From Fasciola hepatica (lineage: Eukaryota > Platyhelminthes > Trematoda > Plagiorchiida > Fasciolidae): DNA of 64,000 nucleotides. The stretch is from assembly GCA_948099385.1 (NCBI GenBank), contig CANUEZ040000180.1:4796501-4860500 (forward strand), given 5' to 3'. The translations under genes and the position numbers were made by a program. Below, one piece after another: positions 50,603-63,610 of this stretch (its first letter is position 1; every line of letters begins with the position of its first letter). The notes under the pieces are model-generated. The model had not been told where the DNA came from, did not search any database, and worked only from the letters and a program-made list of their open reading frames with translations.

Positions 50603-53027
50603 CCTGATGACCCAAAGATTCGTTCAAGCACAAAGGATAATACTGCTAGCAGGTTTTGATTCGCTGAGTAGGATCACGAAATTCGGTTTGCAAATGTGTT
50701 GGCCCATCGTTGTATTGAGATTTTATACGGTTTCGAATTCACACTTAGGAAAATCGACTTTATCTCAGATAATTTTCTCCAGGTTTCGAAGTGCATTCAG
50801 AGCACTCCCAACACAATGGCAAAATATTCCCTAGTGGTAAAATGGGAAGAATTTTACTACTCGGAACAGAAGAATCTCGATCAGACACACTGACAGTAGA
50901 ATTTCCGTTTTGGTTCCAGCCTAAAGTTATCCCATTCAAAAACGGATATAAGACTTCAATTCTTCAATGGTACTGGGGGTTCTTCGGTTTCCATAGACTC
51001 ACCTCACCTGCAAACCATCAAACATTTCCCATTGGGGTTCACATGGAGATTGTGAGTGGGCCAATTGATGATTTCCATGTTTGGATAAGATGGTCACATT
51101 TGGCCGGCACGATCTGTATGTACGGTAGAGTTGTCTTGCTGAAAATGCATGGACTCCCTCGGATCTTCCGAAATAGTGCTGGGGATAAGAAATCACCGAA
51201 AACTTCGATGTACGAGTCAGTTGTCTGCATTGGTTGTGGATAATTGTCTCCAAAATTAGCACCCCGGGTTATCAGAGAGACACGAACGAGGATTCGACGA
51301 TTGCAATCAAGCTTGCTATTCTACAAGTGATCCCCATAGTAAATTAGTCCATCGAATTTGTCCATGTCAAACTTCTTCATCAACAAAAATCACGATATTC
51401 CATACAACGTTCCATCCGATGTGATTTGTGACCCATTCAATTCGACCTGAAATGTGATGTACAGTAATCCAGTGTACCGTTCTTATTCTTCCTACTCCTT
51501 AGATGTGCTGCTGCTTATAGAACCTGTTTCACACGGCGAACACTAATATTCAATTGCATATACTACTGCAAATTCCATGCAATTATTATTTGGACACGGG
51601 TCGTGTCTGGATGACAGGACCAAATTTATCCGGAAGTACATGTTCAGTTTCACGATTTTTGTCACCAATCAGATATGTCTACTCTGTACTCTCTGGCCTA
51701 ACCTCTCCTATACTTAAGCACTTCACATTCGGTTCATCACTCCAATCTCTTGAATCGAACAGAGCATGATTGGATGCAGAGTCCATTTTTGCAAGAATCC
51801 CACAAAATATGCTTTCGCAAAAAATCGCAAACATCGAGTTACGATAAAAGTACTTTTGATGCCTTATTGCAAACTTGGTCTCATTTCGTTTCTACCTAAT
51901 AAAGGCTCTTCTTGATTGATCACTTTGTTGCTTGGTCAATACTCGAACCGTTCACTTCAACAGGTCATCGTTCAATGAAAATGCGAGACAAATGAGGCAC
52001 AACTATAATTTCTCAGCCAGACAAACGAAAATGGTGAAGTATATGTTGCCGTTTACATGATTTATTTGAATGCTGGTACTCCCACGGAAACGTTCCTGTG
52101 GCAGTGGTCAAAATGTGGTGTCGATGAACTTTGGACTCTTCTGTCCTAGTATCCGACCCAGCCACCCCCGTCACCAATCACATCACACAATTTCCAACCT
52201 CTATTTGAACATCACCTACTTTCTGAAATATTACATTGTTTCCGTATGATGAAGAATAAAATGCAACATTATTATGACCACTAATATGTTATGAAAATAA
52301 AAATAACAATAGCAATATTAGGAATAAATATAATTTTTGGTAGTATTCATGTATCCGATTGAGCTAGTATTATACCCGAGACAAAATCAGTGCGAATGCG
52401 ATTCGATCGGGTCATCTCTCACTCTACATTCGATTCTGCAAAAGCTCATTTCATATTGCGTGGAATTCTTTTTGTCTTTTACGGGATGCTTTCCAAGTAG
52501 TCACTGTTCCTTCTCCAGATCGTGTCTTTCGGTTGGTTCGCACAACCGATTTGATATCCACACCACCCTTCCCGCAACAGTAGTCACCATTACAATAAAA
52601 ACGAACCGAATGTGAAAATGTGAAGCATGACTGAGGATTGGTGAAATATCAATTCCAATGCTCACAACCCCAGTCTTCTTACCTGACTGCCAGTTTCACG
52701 TATCCCATCACAGAAACGGTCACTGCGATCGTGTGAGTTAAAATTAGCCCTGTGTTACAAATGGAATGGGCTTTTGTTATTCCCTGTGGTTATTTCTCAT
52801 GCTCACACAGGCATGTGCACATGCAAAGAGAGACGTAGCAGAATTCGATTCTAGATAAACGTAACGATAGGTTATCCTAGTTTACTAGAATAAACTGGAC
52901 TGTAGTTGAGTGTGAAGTAGCAGAGTTTGTTGTTATGGTAGTCCCACTTGATTGGTCCCACCTTCCAGTTTTATCTCAATTACTTTCCACTCTTCTACTT
53001 CTCCTCTCACAGTAACCACACACATTC

Positions 53028-53084
53028 ACGTATACATATACATACGTACATATGTAATTACATGGATGTATACACAACCACACA

Positions 53085-53126
<42 letters not shown>

Positions 53127-53290
53127 AATATCCATACGTGAATTTATACATACATACACACATACATACGAACCTCCATGCATGCGTGCACACGCTCATA
53201 CATTGGTACATATTATTATGCATACATACATTCATGTGTACCTGGAATTCATGCAAACACGTATATGTATGCATAATTATCTACATATGC
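53028..53290 (+). repeat. TACA-rich and (TA)n microsatellite, left arm
   Basis: Imperfect ATAC, ACAC and CATACA units surround a 36-base TA run at 53088-53123. The Tyr-Ile and His-Thr frames through it are repeat artefacts. The TA run is 6 bases longer than its mirror copy, showing independent slippage. Confidence 0.9.
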
Positions 53291-53339
53291 ATACATGATG
53301 ATCAGCAATCCCCTTTCGATCACATCGGTACTATTGAGT

Positions 53340-53640
53340 CTGTTTGAAGTCACGCACACCACGCGGACAACCGATCAATATTATTCTCATGAATGGACAT
53401 GCGTCTGCTCTATCTCGATCTTTAATCATCGTTCAGCGCGAACAGTACTGACTGCTCGATTTCGTTATGTACTGATTGGTCCCACTCTTTGGCACATGAT
53501 AACACATGTAGCTTTGCTCCTTCACTTATTCACCAGCATACGTGCTTGCTTGAGTCTTACTTGCCGACGGTGGTCTACTTTCATTTACAATAATTACAAC
53601 AATCACGTGCTATATTGCTACTGATTACGAACATACCAGT
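53340..53640 (-). repeat. 330-bp dispersed repeat (left arm copy)
   Basis: Inverted equivalent of 60443-60735 and a clear relative of 10140-10490. All three share the GGTTGTCCGCG and CATTCATG blocks. The two palindrome copies look identical, so they were duplicated or homogenised with the arms. Confidence 0.65.
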
Positions 53641-56405
53641 TACCACGGCTGCCCCAGTGAGACGTCATTTTCTTCTCTCCTTCAAATCCCAGGATCACGA
53701 AAGTTGGCATTTTCTGATGTGTAACGAGCCTCCGAGTCTACGGGGTATGCTTTTTTTCACTGCACTCATGCAAAATCATAGAGCAAATTAGTCAACGACT
53801 ACTTGTTTCACTCCAATGATCACTGGTGTGGACAGACACAGTTCAAGCTCACCAACCTGTCAACCCAATCAATGTTACCCACAATTGTTCGATTTGAGTA
53901 GTGTGAAATTCGGATTTTGTTTTCCCCAATTCACGATCATGTATTCATTATCAACTCCCCCTCAGAAATGAACGAAACAGAACAAATCAATGCTCAATTG
54001 TTTCATCTAATTCACTGGGAGTCAGTGAAGGGATACCATCCACTCAATCTCATCACAGACTCGAACACAATGTGTGACTGTGACTCATCCACCCAACAAA
54101 TGAAACCCTATGGATTATTTTTTTTGTTTCTGACCTACTTAGGCACTAAATGAAAAGACGTGAACCATCAAGGTAGATTGATATAGGGCAAATATTTCAG
54201 ACAGTTTGCAACTAGCGAATTTAGGAATGTTAATGTGAATCAAACCGTTGTATATCGGACAGGATAGCCTGATGATTGACGTGTAACATTCAGTATTCTA
54301 CTGTTGAATTGGGTTCGAGTGAATAAATAACGACTTGACTACTGAGAACGTTTGTTGGGTTAGTTCGTTGTGGAGTTTAACCGTTTGTGCGAATTATTGT
54401 CAATTAGGATTGTGGTCGGAATCTCGTAATTGTCGCACCATTCGCACAACGCGGCAAATTATGATGTGAATGTCTGGATTGATTGCTGTCACCATGTCTT
54501 CACATACGTGTTCTAAGTTTCATCCAACTGCTTGTTAATAGCAATCTGTCATTTAACCGATTACATGTGCATCACATCAAATTATTGTCCGACTCAGTGT
54601 GATTAGAACTATCGTGGTAAACGAACAATTTACCACAAACCGAGTTAACCGAATATCAGCGTGCTTGTCGAAATGGAATGGAGAACTGTTGATTGGACTT
54701 CTCGTATACGCATTTTTCTGCTAATTGAATTGGAGGAACATTGTCATACAAGTGTTGAACCTATTGTTATTGATTGTACTGGAGCGTAAAGACAAACCAC
54801 ACTTTATCAATAATCGCTGATCTGTCGCCATATAGAAGTGATGCGTTTCCAATAATTAGCTTAGTCGGGAAAAGAGTGTGTTGCCCCAATTCTCATCGAT
54901 CCTCATTGTTGTCTATCATCGACAGGGTATTTGTGACGCCGTGGCAGTAACTGGACTGGTGGATATTTTCACTATGGATCCTCAAAACAGGGTTGATTGG
55001 GAATTTAACCAGGCTCAGTTTGCTGACTGATCAGTGCCTAGCATTGTTGGTAGTTTTCTAGTAAACGGAAAATCCACATCATTTCCTCTAGCTATTTGAG
55101 CTTCATAGATTTCTCCAAAGGTTCGCTCATAATAATGAGTTTTACACCGGCGTCCATTGCAAAAAATTCATTGTAGGAGTTTATCACCTCGTGTCTGACC
55201 ATTTACATTGCTGTGCAAAACCATTGACGAATATGATGTGGAAGTGAATTAGGAGGTCAAAATTATCTCGGAGGGATTATTTGTAGAATGCGTGAGGTAC
55301 AATAGGTCGTCACGGGTTGGAGTCCCATTGCTTGTTCGGTGGACGGGAAATGCTGATGATGAAGTTCCCGAAGCTGGTTGAAACATTTGTATGATGCTTC
55401 CTGTATGCATTTTTTCAATGGTAAGCTGGGAGGTGATATTACATGATTAAGCGCTCTATGAACATTTCAAACCCAGTTTCGTCCAGGTGGATGTGTACCA
55501 CAATTGCACTCTTGATGATTTCTAACAAGTTGTTTGAAATAGCTTCATCATGCTTCCGTTGTTTGCAATGACGTTCGGAATGCTGACACCCGCTATACGA
55601 TGAACCGATTCGTAAGCAATTCAATGCTTATTCTGCTTGCATTCGAATTTTTATATTTGTGACACATTACCCTATAAACTCTGTCAGGGGATCTTATTGG
55701 TAATCCACAACGAACTATATTGATTGATCTGGCCGATTACGGACTCATCACTAATTGCATTAGTTCATTTCATTCATCTGTTTCTCTGAAATTTCATCAC
55801 AGGAGACACGTAGAGTAGATGAAAAATGTTGGCCTTTGTGCCTATTAATTAGAGACATGTCTTGTTGAGCAGAAGCATCGGATTTGACAAGGTGTATCAT
55901 TCCGTCAGTGGGGGATAAATACTGAATGAATGTTTGTAGACGATTTCTGTTCGGCCATATGGACGGCACATCCTACTGAACAGCTTGTTCCGATTTGTCG
56001 AATACAACAGTCTTCCCACATTCCTGTGGCGTTTATCGGAATCAGTTCACGTTTGATGGGACATTGGAATTCAAGAACTCACATGAGTGGTATAATTTGT
56101 TGGTAACGTGGATTGTATGTGAAATTATCGAGCATGCAACATAAATATCCAACTCAACATAGAAAATCAAATAAATCCTGTGCAACTGAATTCTTATGTG
56201 GAGTTAATTTTTGCTACTTTTTAGTGAACTATCTCATGCACTGGTCGAAGCTCCTACTAATTATACCTAACTAGTAGTCAACATATTCATGATATTTGAA
56301 AAGGGGAGCATTTGCTGATTAGCCTCCGACAGAGTCGATGGCTGTGCAAACGTTTTGTACCCTTGTCAAAAGTGGGTGACGACAAAAAAATCGTTTGGAG
56401 TCAGT

Positions 56406-56470
56406 CCGGATAGCCCAGTTGTCAGGTGTTCGATTCACCACCGTCCAACACGGTTTCGAGTCCTAGCACA
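56406..56470 (+). mobile_element. tRNA-like SINE head (left arm)
   Basis: CGGATAGCCCAGTTGTCAGG has an A-box-like core, and CGGTTTCGAGTCCTAGC, about 35 bases later, is B-box-like. The ends CCGGATAG and GCACAGG do not pair as an acceptor stem, so a working tRNA is unlikely. A mirror copy lies at 57597-57661. Confidence 0.5.
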
Positions 56471-56727
56471 GGTTCGAAGGATGTGCATTTTGCTCAGCAC
56501 TAAAAATACATACTAGCAGACAATTTGTTTGACCTGATAAAAATGTAACACACGATGTCGAAATTTCAATTACAAAATATGTTCTTCGTAATGAACACCT
56601 AAAATGACTCAGCTCAATTTCACTCAAGAAAAAGTCATCCACCTGAAATTAGCCGAATACCCCGTAGTGCTAAAGGACAGTTTTCAGGCCACATTTCACG
56701 TTCTGAACCAGTTAATGAATGTCGAGT

Positions 56728-57339
56728 GAAAGTGAGCTTACAATTTGTTTCAGTAAAATATGGAATGCTTTCCTAAGACCGATATGAGTCTTAGTTTGCA
56801 GCGATCAGTTGTGGTGAATAAATGTACAGTTTCTGTCTACAAAAGCAAATCAATACACAGTACTCTCTAAATGCTTTCCCATACACTAAGCTCATTGGAC
56901 TTGAACATTCACTCCTTCATATTATTGGTTATGTTGATTCATGCAATAGAGTAAACATATCAGGACCCCGTTGGATCAATGTGCTCACTGAGTAAGCCAG
57001 AGACGCGGAGAGTTGATGCCTATTGTGATCCCGAAAAAGCGATTGGTACTTGTGCGTCGTATTGACATGAATCAAAATCATGGCCGGATATTCACTATAG
57101 GCTAGCAAAGATTAGCGCGGAACAAACAGACAGACAGATAAGATAAACTAGTCACGTGGACAGTCGAAGAGAAATGTGGCGTAGTAAAACCCGACCTATA
57201 AGAACAGGCGCATGATATTCTGGTAGTCTTTCATGGGTAACAGAGGCGCATGAGGTTCGCTTACTGGTCAGAACCTTACCACCGAAAGAATTCTCCACTG
57301 TTTTGCTTGATGAGTGAACCTCATCAAGCAAAACAGTGG
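56728..57339. other. Palindrome spacer (612 bp)
   Basis: Unique sequence separating the arms. Left of it the shared sequence stops after GTCGAGT; right of it the shared sequence begins at ACTCGAC. A frame read on the minus strand from the right arm (57463) runs through this boundary into the spacer to 57152. In the left arm the same frame meets TGA exactly at the junction. The right junction may therefore be the ancestral arrangement and the left one the breakpoint. Nothing recognised in the spacer itself except the hairpin at its right end. Confidence 0.8.
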
Positions 57340-57340
57340 A
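57294..57340. repeat. Perfect 20-bp hairpin at the inner palindrome edge
   Basis: TCCACTGTTTTGCTTGATGA is followed by the 7-base loop GTGAACC and then its exact reverse complement, ending at 57340, where the right arm begins. No T-run follows on either strand. It is separate from the large palindrome and coincides with its boundary. Confidence 0.95.
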
Positions 57341-57596
57341 CTCGACATTCATTAACTGGTTCAGAACGTGAAATGTGGCCTGAAAACTGTCCTTTAGCAC
57401 TACGGGGTATTCGGCTAATTTCAGGTGGATGACTTTTTCTTGAGTGAAATTGAGCTGAGTCATTTTAGGTGTTCATTACGAAGAACATATTTTGTAATTG
57501 AAATTTCGACATCGTGTGTTACATTTTTATCAGGTCAAACAAATTGTCTGCTAGTATGTATTTTTAGTGCTGAGCAAAATGCACATCCTTCGAACC

Positions 57597-57661
57597 TGTG
57601 CTAGGACTCGAAACCGTGTTGGACGGTGGTGAATCGAACACCTGACAACTGGGCTATCCGG
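57597..57661 (-). mobile_element. tRNA-like SINE head (right arm)
   Basis: Mirror image of the tRNA-like segment at 56406-56470, with the same A-box-like and B-box-like sequences on the minus strand. It carries no independent information beyond arm identity. Confidence 0.5.
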
Positions 57662-60442
57662 ACTGACTCCAAACGATTTTTTTGTCGTCACCCACTTTTG
57701 ACAAGGGTACAAAACGTTTGCACAGCCATCGACTCTGTCGGAGGCTAATCAGCAAATGCTCCCCTTTTCAAATATCATGAATATGTTGACTACTAGTTAG
57801 GTATAATTAGTAGGAGCTTCGACCAGTGCATGAGATAGTTCACTAAAAAGTAGCAAAAATTAACTCCACATAAGAATTCAGTTGCACAGGATTTATTTGA
57901 TTTTCTATGTTGAGTTGGATATTTATGTTGCATGCTCGATAATTTCACATACAATCCACGTTACCAACAAATTATACCACTCATGTGAGTTCTTGAATTC
58001 CAATGTCCCATCAAACGTGAACTGATTCCGATAAACGCCACAGGAATGTGGGAAGACTGTTGTATTCGACAAATCGGAACAAGCTGTTCAGTAGGATGTG
58101 CCGTCCATATGGCCGAACAGAAATCGTCTACAAACATTCATTCAGTATTTATCCCCCACTGACGGAATGATACACCTTGTCAAATCCGATGCTTCTGCTC
58201 AACAAGACATGTCTCTAATTAATAGGCACAAAGGCCAACATTTTTCATCCACTCTACGTGTCTCCTGTGATGAAATTTCAGAGAAACAGATGAATGAAAT
58301 GAACTAATGCAATTAGTGATGAGTCCGTAATCGGCCAGATCAATCAATATAGTTCGTTGTGGATTACCAATAAGATCCCCTGACAGAGTTTATAGGGTAA
58401 TGTGTCACAAATATAAAAATTCGAATGCAAGCAGAATAAGCATTGAATTACTTACGAATCGGTTCATCGTATAGCGGGTGTCAGCATTCCGAACGTCATT
58501 GCAAACAACGGAAGCATGATGAAGCTATTTCAAACAACTTGTTAGAAATCATCAAGAGTGCAATTGTGGTACACATCCACCTGGACGAAACTGGGTTTGA
58601 AATGTTCATAGAGCGCTTAATCATGTAATATCACCTCCCAGCTTACCATTGAAAAAATGCATACAGGAAGCATCATACAAATGTTTCAACCAGCTTCGGG
58701 AACTTCATCATCAGCATTTCCCGTCCACCGAACAAGCAATGGGACTCCAACCCGTGACGACCTATTGTACCTCACGCATTCTACAAATAATCCCTCCGAG
58801 ATAATTTTGACCTCCTAATTCACTTCCACATCATATTCGTCAATGGTTTTGCACAGCAATGTAAATGGTCAGACACGAGGTGATAAACTCCTACAATGAA
58901 TTTTTTGCAATGGACGCCGGTGTAAAACTCATTATTATGAGCGAAACTTTGGAGAAATCTATGAAGCTCAAATAGCTAGAGAAAATGATGTGGATTTTCC
59001 GTTTACTAGAAAACTACCAACAATGCTAGGCACTGATCAGTCAGCAAACTGAGCCTGGTTAAATTCCCAATCAACCCTGTTTTGAGGATCCATAGTGAAA
59101 ATATCCACCAGTCCAGTTACTGCCATGGCGTCACAAATACCCTGTCGATGATAGACAACAATGAGGATCGATGAGAATTGGGGCAACACACTCTTTTCCC
59201 GACTAAGCTAATTATTGGAAACGCATCACTTCTATATGGCGACAGATCAGCGATTATTGATAAAGTGTGGTTTGTCTTTACGCTCCAGTACAATCAATAA
59301 CAATAGGTTCAACACTTGTATGACAATGTTCCTCCAATTCAATTAGCAGAAAAATGCGTATACGAGAAGTCCAATCAACAGTTCTCCATTCCATTTCGAC
59401 AAGCACGCTGATATTCGGTTAACTCGGTTTGTGGTAAATTGTTCGTTTACCACGATAGTTCTAATCACACTGAGTCGGACAATAATTTGATGTGATGCAC
59501 ATGTAATCGGTTAAATGACAGATTGCTATTAACAAGCAGTTGGATGAAACTTAGAACACGTATGTGAAGACATGGTGACAGCAATCAATCCAGACATTCA
59601 CATCATAATTTGCCGCGTTGTGCGAATGGTGCGACAATTACGAGATTCCGACCACAATCCTAATTGACAATAATTCGCACAAACGGTTAAACTCCACAAC
59701 GAACTAACCCAACAAACGTTCTCAGTAGTCAAGTCGTTATTTATTCACTCGAACCCAATTCAACAGTAGAATACTGAATGTTACACGTCAATCATCAGGC
59801 TATCCTGTCCGATATACAACGGTTTGATTCACATTAACATTCCTAAATTCGCTAGTTGCAAACTGTCTGAAATATTTGCCCTATATCAATCTACCTTGAT
59901 GGTTCACGTCTTTTCATTTAGTGCCTAAGTAGGTCAGAAACAAAAAAAATAATCCATAGGGTTTCATTTGTTGGGTGGATGAGTCACAGTCACACATTGT
60001 GTTCGAGTCTGTGATGAGATTGAGTGGATGGTATCCCTTCACTGACTCCCAGTGAATTAGATGAAACAATTGAGCATTGATTTGTTCTGTTTCGTTCATT
60101 TCTGAGGGGGAGTTGATAATGAATACATGATCGTGAATTGGGGAAAACAAAATCCGAATTTCACACTACTCAAATCGAACAATTGTGGGTAACATTGATT
60201 GGGTTGACAGGTTGGTGAGCTTGAACTGTGTCTGTCCACACCAGTGATCATTGGAGTGAAACAAGTAGTCGTTGACTAATTTGCTCTATGATTTTGCATG
60301 AGTGCAGTGAAAAAAAGCATACCCCGTAGACTCGGAGGCTCGTTACACATCAGAAAATGCCAACTTTCGTGATCCTGGGATTTGAAGGAGAGAAGAAAAT
60401 GACGTCTCACTGGGGCAGCCGTGGTAACTGGTATGTTCGTAA

Positions 60443-60735
60443 TCAGTAGCAATATAGCACGTGATTGTTGTAATTATTGTAAATGAAAGTAGACCACCGT
60501 CGGCAAGTAAGACTCAAGCAAGCACGTATGCTGGTGAATAAGTGAAGGAGCAAAGCTACATGTGTTATCATGTGCCAAAGAGTGGGACCAATCAGTACAT
60601 AACGAAATCGAGCAGTCAGTACTGTTCGCGCTGAACGATGATTAAAGATCGAGATAGAGCAGACGCATGTCCATTCATGAGAATAATATTGATCGGTTGT
60701 CCGCGTGGTGTGCGTGACTTCAAACAGACTCAATA
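60443..60735 (+). repeat. 330-bp dispersed repeat (right arm copy)
   Basis: Mirror of 53340-53640, in the same orientation as the older copy at 10140-10490. It begins near AGCAATATAGCACGTG and ends near GACTTCAAACAGACT. Confidence 0.65.
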
Positions 60736-60774
60736 GTACCGATGTGATCGAAAGGGGATTGCTGATCATCATGT

Positions 60775-60940
60775 ATGCATATGTAGATAATTATGCATAC
60801 ATATACGTGTTTGCATGAATTCCAGGTACACATGAATGTATGTATGCATAATAATATGTACCAATGTATGAGCGTGTGCACGCATGCATGGAGGTTCGTA
60901 TGTATGTGTGTATGTATGTATAAATTCACGTATGGATATT

Positions 60941-60976
<36 letters not shown>

Positions 60977-61036
60977 TGTGTGGTTGTGTATACATCCATG
61001 TAATTACATATGTACGTATGTATATGTATACGTGAA
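60775..61036 (-). repeat. TACA-rich and (TA)n microsatellite, right arm
   Basis: Mirror of 53028-53290 with a TA run of 30 bases at 60944-60973. Confidence 0.9.
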
Positions 61037-63436
61037 TGTGTGTGGTTACTGTGAGAGGAGAAGTAGAAGAGTGGAAAGTAATTGAGATAAAACTGGAAGG
61101 TGGGACCAATCAAGTGGGACTACCATAACAACAAACTCTGCTACTTCACACTCAACTACAGTCCAGTTTATTCTAGTAAACTAGGATAACCTATCGTTAC
61201 GTTTATCTAGAATCGAATTCTGCTACGTCTCTCTTTGCATGTGCACATGCCTGTGTGAGCATGAGAAATAACCACAGGGAATAACAAAAGCCCATTCCAT
61301 TTGTAACACAGGGCTAATTTTAACTCACACGATCGCAGTGACCGTTTCTGTGATGGGATACGTGAAACTGGCAGTCAGGTAAGAAGACTGGGGTTGTGAG
61401 CATTGGAATTGATATTTCACCAATCCTCAGTCATGCTTCACATTTTCACATTCGGTTCGTTTTTATTGTAATGGTGACTACTGTTGCGGGAAGGGTGGTG
61501 TGGATATCAAATCGGTTGTGCGAACCAACCGAAAGACACGATCTGGAGAAGGAACAGTGACTACTTGGAAAGCATCCCGTAAAAGACAAAAAGAATTCCA
61601 CGCAATATGAAATGAGCTTTTGCAGAATCGAATGTAGAGTGAGAGATGACCCGATCGAATCGCATTCGCACTGATTTTGTCTCGGGTATAATACTAGCTC
61701 AATCGGATACATGAATACTACCAAAAATTATATTTATTCCTAATATTGCTATTGTTATTTTTATTTTCATAACATATTAGTGGTCATAATAATGTTGCAT
61801 TTTATTCTTCATCATACGGAAACAATGTAATATTTCAGAAAGTAGGTGATGTTCAAATAGAGGTTGGAAATTGTGTGATGTGATTGGTGACGGGGGTGGC
61901 TGGGTCGGATACTAGGACAGAAGAGTCCAAAGTTCATCGACACCACATTTTGACCACTGCCACAGGAACGTTTCCGTGGGAGTACCAGCATTCAAATAAA
62001 TCATGTAAACGGCAACATATACTTCACCATTTTCGTTTGTCTGGCTGAGAAATTATAGTTGTGCCTCATTTGTCTCGCATTTTCATTGAACGATGACCTG
62101 TTGAAGTGAACGGTTCGAGTATTGACCAAGCAACAAAGTGATCAATCAAGAAGAGCCTTTATTAGGTAGAAACGAAATGAGACCAAGTTTGCAATAAGGC
62201 ATCAAAAGTACTTTTATCGTAACTCGATGTTTGCGATTTTTTGCGAAAGCATATTTTGTGGGATTCTTGCAAAAATGGACTCTGCATCCAATCATGCTCT
62301 GTTCGATTCAAGAGATTGGAGTGATGAACCGAATGTGAAGTGCTTAAGTATAGGAGAGGTTAGGCCAGAGAGTACAGAGTAGACATATCTGATTGGTGAC
62401 AAAAATCGTGAAACTGAACATGTACTTCCGGATAAATTTGGTCCTGTCATCCAGACACGACCCGTGTCCAAATAATAATTGCATGGAATTTGCAGTAGTA
62501 TATGCAATTGAATATTAGTGTTCGCCGTGTGAAACAGGTTCTATAAGCAGCAGCACATCTAAGGAGTAGGAAGAATAAGAACGGTACACTGGATTACTGT
62601 ACATCACATTTCAGGTCGAATTGAATGGGTCACAAATCACATCGGATGGAACGTTGTATGGAATATCGTGATTTTTGTTGATGAAGAAGTTTGACATGGA
62701 CAAATTCGATGGACTAATTTACTATGGGGATCACTTGTAGAATAGCAAGCTTGATTGCAATCGTCGAATCCTCGTTCGTGTCTCTCTGACAACCCGGGGT
62801 GCTAATTTTGGAGACAATTATCCACAACCAATGCAGACAACTGACTCGTACATCGAAGTTTTCGGTGATTTCTTATCCCCAGCACTATTTCGGAAGATCT
62901 GAGGGAGTCCATGCATTTTCAGCAAGACAACTCCACCGTACATACAGATCGTGCCGGCCAAATGTGACTATCTTATCTAAACATGGAAATCATCAATTGG
63001 CCCACTCACAATCTCCATGTGAACCCCAATGGGAAACGTTTGATGGTTTGCAGGTGAGGTGAGTCTATGAAAACCGAAGAACCCCCAGTACCATTGAAGA
63101 ATTGAAGTCTTATATCCGTTTTTGAATGGGATAACTTTAAGCTGGAACCAAAGCGGAAATTCTGCTGTCAGTTTCGAGTAGTAAAATTCCTCTCATTTTA
63201 CCATTTGAGAATATTTTGCCATTGTATTGGGAGTGCTCTGAATGCACTTCGAAACCTGGAGAAAATTATCTGAGATACAGTCGATTTTCCTAAGTGTGAA
63301 TTCGAAACCGTATAAAATCTCAATACAACGATGGGCCAACACATTTGCAAACCGAATTTCGTGATCCTATTTAGCGAATCAAAACCTGCTAGCAGTATTA
63401 TCCTTTGTGCTTGAACGAATCTTTGGGTCATCAGGT

Positions 63437-63610
63437 GAGATGTCTTGTATCTTTGAATTTGACTACATTGGTAACACGCTCAGACAGATGGCCCTGCCCA
63501 TCTTTAAATGGGTAAGTGTTGGTGATTTCTTATGCCATTACTGAACTCCGGCTCACCTAATTTCTTTCCGTCTTTGCAGATTGGGCACGTGCAAATCCCA
63601 CGGTAGAATA
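63437..63610 (+). repeat. Intron-bearing dispersed repeat, copy 4 (right arm)
   Basis: An exon-like frame from 63437 to 63511 reads FEFDYIGNTLRQMALPIFKW at its end. It is followed at once by GTAAGTG, an intron-like block at 63512-63579 ending TCTTTGCAG, and ATTGGGCACGTGCAAATCCC. A phase-0 splice would continue I-G-H-V-Q-I-P-R to a TAG, so the present copy would end soon after. It is the most exon-like copy of this repeat. Confidence 0.55.

Larger units (their letters stand above)
50161..56727 (+). repeat. Giant palindrome, left arm (6567 bp)
   Basis: Every part of this arm matches 57340-63877 in inverted orientation. The net length difference of 29 bases is fully explained by a 23-nt segment near 50868-50890, missing on the other side, and three extra TA units in the TA tract. 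The outermost 1.15 kb shows some 25 substitutions. In the inner 5.4 kb I noticed only four, all between about 54.9 and 55.7 kb. The arm contains one intron-bearing repeat, one 330-bp repeat, TACA/TA microsatellites and one tRNA-like head. Open frames of 60-130 codons exist, but none is a recognised protein. The outer edge shows no transposon-like terminus or obvious target-site duplication. Confidence 0.95.

Noticed and set aside
56406..56470. Functional tRNA gene
   Set aside because: A- and B-box-like sequences are present, but the acceptor ends do not pair and no Pol III T-run terminator follows closely.
58310..58345. Hammerhead-like TGATGAGTCCG
   Set aside because: No GAAAC core follows at the right distance and stem II cannot form.
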